Source: Acidobacteriota bacterium (GTDB taxonomy: Bacteria; Acidobacteriota; UBA6911; RPQK01; JADFOI01). Taken from it: DNA of 11,582 nucleotides. Position numbers and translations under genes: made by a program. This document shows positions 7,201-11,582 of the stretch, in pieces. Position 1 is the first letter of the stretch. Every line of letters starts with the position of its first letter. Below the pieces are notes generated by a model. The model searched no databases and was not told where the DNA came from. It saw only the letters and a program-made list of their open reading frames with translations. Where the stretch lies: assembly GCA_027295745.1 (NCBI GenBank), contig JAPUKI010000386.1:1-11582 (forward strand). The letters are read 5' to 3'.

Positions 7201-7301
7201 AGGCAGGAGACAGGAGGTAGGAGGTTTCAAATTCCAGGTTCCAGCCTTCAAGTTCCAGATTGCAAGCCTTTCTCCTCTCTCCTGACTCCTGACTCCTGCC
7301 T
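7201..7301. repeat. Hairpin-forming repeat block between convergent rpoH and queA, possible bidirectional terminator
   Basis: The left arm is three tandem 7-mers, GCAGGAG, ACAGGAG and GTAGGAG (7203-7223). The right arm (7278-7301) is its reverse complement, built from repeated CTCCTGA/CTCCTGC units. Base by base, 7201-7224 pairs with 7278-7301 apart from two mismatches (7210/7292 and 7217/7285) and two G-T wobbles. The loop holds two diverged copies of a 21-nt direct repeat: TTCAAATTCCAG (7226-7237) and TTCAAGTTCCAG (7247-7258), each followed by a similar tail. The queA stop codon (7302-7300) lies in the outer edge of the right arm. No long T-run is present, so termination is inferred from position and fold only. 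Confidence 0.75.
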
Positions 7302-8313
7302 ACAAAATCAACATCGCGTCTCCATAGCTGTAGAAACGATAGCCCCGCACAATGGCCTCCCGGTAACATTTTTGTACCAGCTTTCTTCCCGCGAAAGCCG
7401 AGACCAGGAGGAGGAGAGTGGATCTGGGGAGGTGAAAGTTGGTGATGAGACCTCTGATCACTTTGAAATCAAACCCCGGGGAGATAAAAAGATCGGTCCA
7501 ACCGCGATCGGGCGTAATTTGCTGATGCTTGGAAAAGACATGCTCCAGGGCACGAGTCGTGGTTGTCCCCACCGCGATCACACGGCCATTCCTTGGAATC
7601 TCTGCGATCCGCGTGGCCGCTTCTGAACCGACCTCATAGTATTCAAAATCCATCTGATGGTCCTTGACACTCTCCACCGAAACCGGTTTGAAGGTCCCAT
7701 AACCGACATGCAAGGTAATCTTGCAATGGGAGGTTTCCTCCAACAACTCCCGTGTCAAGTGAAGCCCAGCCGTGGGCGCTGCCACAGATCCAGAAACGCT
7801 GGCAAAAACCGTTTGGTATCGCTCTCGATCATCTGTAGTTGACTGGCGACTGATATAAGGGGGAAGAGGCGTCTGACCCAGTCTTTCGATCCACTCCCAG
7901 AACTCTCCAGAATACTCGAAGCGCAGCCGACGCACCGCTGAATCGGGAGCGCCAAGAACCTCAGCTTCAAATTCACCCGATTGGAAAACCAAACGAACGC
8001 CCGGCCGGGCCTTCTTACCCGGTTTGATGAGAGCTTCCCACACATCCCCTTCAAGAGAGGAAAGCAACAGGACTTCTATTTTCTCCTGCCGGCCTTCTCG
8101 ATACGCATAGAGGCGGGCTGGAATCACTCGGGTGTTATTCAGAACGAGCAAATCCCGCGATGAAAGGAAGCGTGGTAGATCTCGGAAGCGATGATGCTCG
8201 AGACTTTGAGAGACTCGATCGACCACCATCAAGCGAGACTGGTCCCGCTTTTCACAAGGATACTGGGCAATGAGCTCAGGAGGAAGATGGTAGTCGAAAT
8301 CAGCGAGTTTCAC
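7300..8313 (-). CDS. queA: S-adenosylmethionine:tRNA ribosyltransferase-isomerase
   Basis: Transfers and isomerises the ribosyl group of S-adenosylmethionine onto the preQ1 base at tRNA position 34, giving epoxyqueuosine. The 337-aa protein is full length with family motifs in order: MKLADFDYHLPPELIAQYP at the N-terminus, LNNTRVIPARL (58-68), ERYQTVFA then GSVAAPTAGLHLT (about 164-187), HVGYGTFKPV (202-211), VGTTTTRALE, ITNFHLPRSTLLLLVSAF and YRFYSYGDAM near the end. The start is GTG at 8313-8311. An in-frame TAG lies 12 nt upstream and there is no Shine-Dalgarno sequence. It stands alone on the minus strand, divergent from the transporter gene and convergent with rpoH. It shares the queuosine pathway with the queD-like gene at the left edge but is not in an operon with it. 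Confidence 0.96.
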   Translation of the reverse strand: MKLADFDYHLPPELIAQYPCEKRDQSRLMVVDRVSQSLEHHRFRDLPRFLSSRDLLVLNNTRVIPARLYAYREGRQEKIEVLLLSSLEGDVWEALIKPGKKARPGVRLVFQSGEFEAEVLGAPDSAVRRLRFEYSGEFWEWIERLGQTPLPPYISRQSTTDDRERYQTVFASVSGSVAAPTAGLHLTRELLEETSHCKITLHVGYGTFKPVSVESVKDHQMDFEYYEVGSEAATRIAEIPRNGRVIAVGTTTTRALEHVFSKHQQITPDRGWTDLFISPGFDFKVIRGLITNFHLPRSTLLLLVSAFAGRKLVQKCYREAIVRGYRFYSYGDAMLIL

Positions 8314-8319
8314 GGAGAT

Positions 8320-8325
8320 ATTCTA
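8320..8325 (-). promoter_or_regulatory. Candidate -10 box for leaderless queA transcription
   Basis: TAGAAT on the minus strand (8325-8320) ends 6 nt before the queA GTG, so transcription would begin at or within a base or two of the start codon. The first three bases of the box are also the in-frame TAG that fixes the GTG as start. No good -35 box is visible. Confidence 0.45.
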
Positions 8326-8342
8326 TCTTGATAGGGGGAAGT

Positions 8343-8371
8343 TTGGGGAAGCGGCAACACTGTGTGACAAT
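8343..8371 (+). promoter_or_regulatory. Candidate promoter for the MFS transporter gene
   Basis: TTGGGG (8343-8348), a 17-nt spacer and GACAAT (8366-8371), preceded by TG at 8363-8364 as an extended -10. Transcription would start around 8378, leaving a leader of about 9 nt before the ATG at 8387 with no Shine-Dalgarno sequence. Confidence 0.45.
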
Positions 8372-8386
8372 ACTCCTTCTTTCGAA

Positions 8387-9529
8387 ATGAACATTCACAA
8401 ATCCATTCTGAGACTTTCTGCTGGCCACTTTCTCATTGATGCCTACGCCAGTATGCTGGGGGCTTTTCTCCCCTTTCTCCACGACAAATTAAATCTCTCA
8501 TTGTCTCAGGCGGGAATTCTGGGGGGGGCCCTGGTCTTTTCCAGTTCCCTCATGCAACCCCTTTATGGATATCTGGCAGACCGCCTCCGACACAAGGCAT
8601 TCGCCGCCCTGGGCCCGGCCGTGGCAGGCGTCTTTATCTGTTCCATGGGGATGGCTCCCAGCTTCAGCTCCCTGTTGCTCCTTGTCATTCTGGGAGGCGT
8701 TGGGATCGCCTCCTTTCATCCCCAAGGGGCAGCCGTCACTGCTCAAGTTGGTACCCGACGTCATGGATATTCTATGGCAGTCTTCATTACTGGCGGGATG
8801 GTAGGGTACTCGATCGGTCCTGTCTATATTACGAGTGTCATCACCTTAGCTGGTCTCGAAAACAGTTACTGGGCAGCAGTGCCGGGTGTTCTGATGAGCG
8901 CCTACCTGTTGGTCTATGGACCCTCACTTCAAAAAGTGGAAGAGCAAGTCAGGCCGATTCGCCTCAGAGAACGCCTGATGGAAAAGCGCCGGCTACTGTT
9001 GATCCACTATTCTCTGGTAGTCGTTCGCTCGATCAATCACCTGGTGTTCGTGGCCTTTCTTCCCTTATACCTGACCATGCGGGGTCACAGTAAAATGGAG
9101 GGCGCTCTATCCCTGACGCTTTTTCTGCTGGCTGGAGCAATCTCGGGACTGTGGGGTGGAATTCTGGCCGATCGGTTAGGAGGTAAGCTGGTCATTGCTG
9201 TTTCCCTGATCGGTTACGTTCCTTTCGCACTCGGCTTTCTCTTGACAACCGGCCCCGTGTCGATTGTCTTGTGTACCTTGGCAGGAGCATTTCTGCTCTT
9301 CTCGAATCCAGTCAATGTGGTCATGGCCCAGAGACTGATTCCGGAATTCGCCAGTACCGTGTCGGCACTGATGATGGGCTTCGCCTGGGGCGTGGGCGGA
9401 TTTATCATCGTCTTGGTAGGGTTTCTCAGTGACATCTTCGGTCTTCAGACAATTCTTCTGGGGGTCATCCTGCTGTGTTCACCCGGGGTCCTACCCGCTT
9501 TTCTACTGCCCTCGGGGTCAGAGACTTAG
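8387..9529 (+). CDS. Major facilitator superfamily transporter, fosmidomycin-resistance (Fsr)-like
   Basis: A 380-aa inner-membrane protein of about 12 hydrophobic segments in two halves. Each half has an MFS motif-A-like loop after its second helix: YGYLADRLRHK (60-70) and GGILADRLGGK (257-267). The N-terminal SAGHFLIDAY and the segment GGVGIASFHPQGAA (103-116) resemble Fsr-type exporters, where a similar FHP(E/Q)GAA stretch is conserved. The two halves are joined by a basic loop (about 181-204). It is probably a proton-driven efflux pump, but the substrate cannot be read from the sequence and annotated fosmidomycin resistance should not be taken literally. The stop codon TAG (9527-9529) uses as its G the first base of the inverted-repeat element downstream, so the insertion may have shaped the present C-terminus (LPSGSET). 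Confidence 0.85.
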   Translation: MNIHKSILRLSAGHFLIDAYASMLGAFLPFLHDKLNLSLSQAGILGGALVFSSSLMQPLYGYLADRLRHKAFAALGPAVAGVFICSMGMAPSFSSLLLLVILGGVGIASFHPQGAAVTAQVGTRRHGYSMAVFITGGMVGYSIGPVYITSVITLAGLENSYWAAVPGVLMSAYLLVYGPSLQKVEEQVRPIRLRERLMEKRRLLLIHYSLVVVRSINHLVFVAFLPLYLTMRGHSKMEGALSLTLFLLAGAISGLWGGILADRLGGKLVIAVSLIGYVPFALGFLLTTGPVSIVLCTLAGAFLLFSNPVNVVMAQRLIPEFASTVSALMMGFAWGVGGFIIVLVGFLSDIFGLQTILLGVILLCSPGVLPAFLLPSGSET

Positions 9530-9686
9530 TGCTCACTTCCATAAATACGGTGATGTTTGTTGCGAGCGCGACGGAGCCCAGATCGAGGCGCGACGACGAG
9601 TCGATGTCGAGACATCGGCGAGGAGGAGTAACAAAGAGATGGGCCCGTCCCTCCGCAAATATCACCGTATTTATGGAAGGGAGCAC
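9529..9686. mobile_element. 158-bp MITE-like inverted-repeat element filling the gap between two convergent genes
   Basis: The outer 31 bp (9529-9559) match the reverse complement of 9656-9686 at 29 positions, including a perfect 19-bp core, CTTCCATAAATACGGTGAT (9536-9554 on the left arm). TTA flanks both ends (9526-9528 and 9687-9689), consistent with a 3-bp target duplication. The interior also folds: GACGGAGCCC (9570-9579) pairs with GGGCCCGTC (9641-9649) with one bulged A, and CGATGTC/GACATCG (9602-9617) makes an apical hairpin. An 8-mer GCGCGACG occurs twice (9566 and 9588). No transposase is encoded. The left end starts on the last base of the transporter stop, and the right end abuts the archease stop codon. 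It may be a non-autonomous element, a giant bidirectional terminator, or both. Confidence 0.8.
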
Positions 9687-10154
9687 TTAAATATCGAGAA
9701 TGATCCGGGTCATCCAACCTTGATCGGTCTTCTCCAGGCAGAACTGGTGCAATGTGACGGCTTTCACATCCACCCGCTGCTCATGGCGGTCTGGGTCAAG
9801 CGGTTCACCCTGGGTCAGGGCTGCCAACCTGTAGTTGCCGTCTTTTTTCTCCAGCCTGATCTCCCTAACCCTTAACAGCAGTCTCTCGGAATCCTTAAAA
9901 AAGATCAGTTCCTGGAGAAAATCAAAGAGAAGCATGTCGAGAGCCGCATTCTCCAGATGGAACTCCCGAGGTTCGCGCGGCACAATTGAGTCAAGAGACT
10001 CGATCATCACATTCATGGTCGCCTCGGCGGCGGCAGTGAACATCTCCTCCAAAGTCTCCCCCCATGCTTCAAAAGCGATGTCGGCCGTGGCAATGTCTTC
10101 CAGGAATCGGTAGGGCATTGGGGTTTGTGGTTTCGTGCTGTCGCACGAACTCAC
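9687..10154 (-). CDS. Archease, activator of the RNA ligase RtcB
   Basis: Archease speeds RtcB guanylylation and allows multiple turnover of the ligase. The 155-aa reading has the family pattern: YRFLEDIATADIAFEAWG (15-32) with the metal-binding acidic residues, TLEEMFTAAAEA, LLFDFLQELIFFKD (75-88), and GEPLDPDRHEQRVDVKAVTLHQF (116-138) near the end, closing in RIILDI. DIATAD replaces the more common HTAD-type start of the motif. The GTG start at 10154 overlaps the preceding GTPase stop in a 4-bp GTGA junction. An ATG at 10118 would give 143 aa, closer to the usual length, but also lacks a ribosome site, so the true start is uncertain. The stop TAA directly abuts the inverted-repeat element. 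It is the last gene of the rtcB operon. Confidence 0.9.
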   Translation of the reverse strand: MSSCDSTKPQTPMPYRFLEDIATADIAFEAWGETLEEMFTAAAEATMNVMIESLDSIVPREPREFHLENAALDMLLFDFLQELIFFKDSERLLLRVREIRLEKKDGNYRLAALTQGEPLDPDRHEQRVDVKAVTLHQFCLEKTDQGWMTRIILDI

Positions 10155-11038
10155 GTCCTCTCACATTTTTTCAGGGTTTCGAGAATCTGAGGCTTCTGAG
10201 ACTGGAGACCCTTCCCTACAAAGATCAGGATACTTTTTCTCACCAGGATGGGCTCCAACTCCCAACGACCTGCTACAAAATTGAACAGAAAGGTTCCCTC
10301 TGAAAATCTCACAAACCCTTTGGCACGATACACCGCTGGACTTAAACCCTGCACAAACTGCTCGAAACAGTTCCGGTCGATGACAGCTGGGGTGCTATAG
10401 CTGAAAGAATCAAATTCCGTCTGATGCAGATGTTGGGGAGGATTGAGCTCGCGCTCCCGCGCAATTCCAAACAAGAGGTCAGGGTCAACCCGACAGCGCT
10501 CGGTGCGCACGATGGAAGCTTGCCGGTTCAGCTGGCGCAATTTCTCCTCCAGCTTTTCAAGATCTTCATGGGAGGCAAGATCGACCTTATTCAGAAGAAG
10601 AGTGTCTGCTTCCTCGATCTGCATTCGGGTGGTATGCCCCAGTTGAGGATATTGGACCATGGCAGGTGCATCGACTATCGTGATCACTCCGTCCAGTCGA
10701 ACCTGGGGCAAGCCCTCCTGAATGTCAAAAACCAGAGCCTCCGGCTCAGCCACACCGGTGGTTTCCACAACGATGATCTCCGGGTCCACGGTATCCATGA
10801 TCTCCTCAACAGCCGCTTCAAACTCTCCTAACAGAGAACAGCAGACGCATCCTCCCTCCAACTCCACCATGCTAATGTTTTCCCCTTCAATGATCAGACC
10901 ATCGATTGAGATTTCTCCAAATTCATTCATGAGAATCGCCATCTTCCTGTGAACACTACTCAAAATGTGTTGCAGTAAAGTGGTCTTCCCGCTTCCCAGA
11001 AAACCGGTGATCAAGCTTATGGGAGTCCGTACGGCCAT
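10151..11038 (-). CDS. CobW/COG0523-family GTPase, putative metallochaperone
   Basis: A 295-aa G3E-family P-loop GTPase. Walker A is GFLGSGKT (12-19). NEFGEISIDG (38-47) follows, then the family's metal-binding GGCVCC (62-67: Cys64, Cys66, Cys67), the ETTGVAEP switch (92-99) and the NKVD guanine-specificity motif (150-153). The C-terminal CobW_C domain (about 207-280) includes VYRAKGFVRF. The long histidine-rich stretch typical of many zinc-related members is missing; only HLHQ is present. Family members load or traffic zinc, cobalt or other metals using GTP. Its place between rtcB (4-nt gap) and archease (4-nt overlap) suggests it serves the metal-dependent RtcB ligase; this is inference. 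A purine-rich ribosome site (AAGGGATAGGAA) precedes the ATG and spans the rtcB stop. Confidence 0.9.
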   Translation of the reverse strand: MAVRTPISLITGFLGSGKTTLLQHILSSVHRKMAILMNEFGEISIDGLIIEGENISMVELEGGCVCCSLLGEFEAAVEEIMDTVDPEIIVVETTGVAEPEALVFDIQEGLPQVRLDGVITIVDAPAMVQYPQLGHTTRMQIEEADTLLLNKVDLASHEDLEKLEEKLRQLNRQASIVRTERCRVDPDLLFGIARERELNPPQHLHQTEFDSFSYSTPAVIDRNCFEQFVQGLSPAVYRAKGFVRFSEGTFLFNFVAGRWELEPILVRKSILIFVGKGLQSQKPQILETLKKCERT

Positions 11039-11042
11039 ATTC

Positions 11043-11582
11043 CTATCCCTTGATGTTTCCGATGGGACTCAATCGCACCACACGCTTGCTAATGCCGGCC
11101 AATTCGGTTGCTTCAATGACTTCTTCAATGTCCTTGTAAGCACCCCCCGCTTCTTCGGCGAGCCCTCTCCAGGAGGCAGTGCGCACATAGATTCCACGGG
11201 CTTCCATCTCGCGCTGCAGCTCTTCCCCCCTCCAGAGCTTGCGTGCCTTTGTTCGACTCATGGTGCGGCCACTTCCATGTGCCGTGCTGAAGAAGGTTTC
11301 TCCGCCACTGGCAGTACCGACTAACAGGTACGATCCCGTCTCCATACTGCCACCCACGATGACTGGTTGTCCGACCTCCTTGTAGCGCTCAGGGATGCCC
11401 TCCATTCCTGGACCAAAGGCTCGAGTAGCTCCTTTACGATGCACCAGGAGTTGCTTTTCCACGCCATTGACCTTATGACTTTCCAGCTTGGCGGTATTGT
11501 GGGACACATCGTAGACCATGTGCATCCCCAGATCCTCAGGAGACCGGCCAAAAACCTTGGAGAACACCTCACGGATGCGATG
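11043..11582 (-). CDS. rtcB: RNA-splicing ligase RtcB, partial (N-terminus outside window)
   Basis: The last 179 residues of RtcB, in frame to the window edge; the GTG at 11567 is internal, since in-frame codons for HRIRE precede it. RtcB joins RNA 2',3'-cyclic phosphate and 5'-hydroxyl ends using GTP and Mn2+, in tRNA repair and splicing. Catalytic landmarks are present: YDVSHNTAK with a metal-binding His, VHRKGATRAF, the GSMETGSYLLVGT loop, and STAHGSGRTMSR, which holds the His that becomes guanylylated. The C-terminal AEEAGGAYKDIEEVIEATELAGI and final RLSPIGNIKG fit the family, which normally ends in VKG. It is the first visible gene of an operon with the GTPase and archease. Confidence 0.95.
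   Translation of the reverse strand, partial: HRIREVFSKVFGRSPEDLGMHMVYDVSHNTAKLESHKVNGVEKQLLVHRKGATRAFGPGMEGIPERYKEVGQPVIVGGSMETGSYLLVGTASGGETFFSTAHGSGRTMSRTKARKLWRGEELQREMEARGIYVRTASWRGLAEEAGGAYKDIEEVIEATELAGISKRVVRLSPIGNIKG

Noticed and set aside
9429..9875. 148-codon plus-strand frame crossing the inverted-repeat element into archease
   Set aside because: It overlaps the transporter end and archease on the other strand, both well supported, and has no ribosome site or recognisable domain.
10424..10831. 135-codon plus-strand frame antisense to the CobW-type GTPase
   Set aside because: The opposite strand carries all GTPase motifs in order; this is a shadow frame.
11565..11567. GTG at 11567 as the real start of rtcB
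   Set aside because: The frame stays open to the window edge with family-like residues upstream, and the catalytic N-terminal part of RtcB would be missing; the gene is simply cut by the window.

Overview
The window carries 11 protein genes, packed tightly. Nine are complete and two are cut by the window edges (a queD-like gene on the left, rtcB on the right). I see no rRNA, tRNA, CRISPR array, phage gene or transposase gene. The content is mostly housekeeping: glycolysis, threonine synthesis, queuosine tRNA modification, RNA ligation, a heat-shock-type sigma factor and a transporter. A lipoprotein signal peptide and an RpoH-type sigma factor suggest a Gram-negative bacterium. The moderate GC content and gene mix would fit Desulfobacterota, NC10, Tectomicrobia, Nitrospinota or similar uncultured lineages. 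That placement is a guess; no marker in the window fixes the phylum.

Layout. Positions 1-196 (minus) hold the 5' part of a QueD/6-pyruvoyl-tetrahydropterin synthase gene, divergent from a rightward run. That run is a phosphofructokinase (315-1415), a TlpA/ResA-like thioredoxin lipoprotein (1460-2017), threonine synthase (2010-3398, overlapping the lipoprotein gene by 8 bp), a magnesium-chelatase-like AAA+ ATPase (3455-4921), its von Willebrand factor A partner (4940-6196) and an RpoH-type sigma factor (6209-7189). The run meets leftward queA (7300-8313) at a hairpin-forming repeat block. Divergent from queA is an Fsr-like major facilitator transporter (8387-9529). It converges on a leftward operon running rtcB (cut by the right edge), a COG0523/CobW-type GTPase (10151-11038) and archease (9687-10154).

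Working together. RtcB and archease are a known RNA ligase and its activator. The metal-handling GTPase sits between them, 4 nt from rtcB and overlapping archease by 4 nt, which suggests it serves the metal needs of the ligase. The AAA+/VWA pair is likely one chaperone-like machine, and its co-transcription with an alternative sigma factor hints at a stress role. QueD and QueA act in the same queuosine pathway but lie in separate transcription units.

Most notable non-coding features. (1) A 158-bp inverted-repeat element (9529-9686) has 31-bp arms matching at 29 positions and fills the whole gap between the stop codons of the transporter and archease. It looks like a MITE or very large bidirectional terminator. 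(2) A second hairpin-forming block of 7-mer and 21-mer repeats (7201-7301) sits at the other convergent junction. (3) Four genes (pfk, the AAA+ gene, queA, the transporter gene) lack a Shine-Dalgarno sequence and have a candidate -10 box only 6-15 nt before the start codon, suggesting leaderless or nearly leaderless mRNAs.
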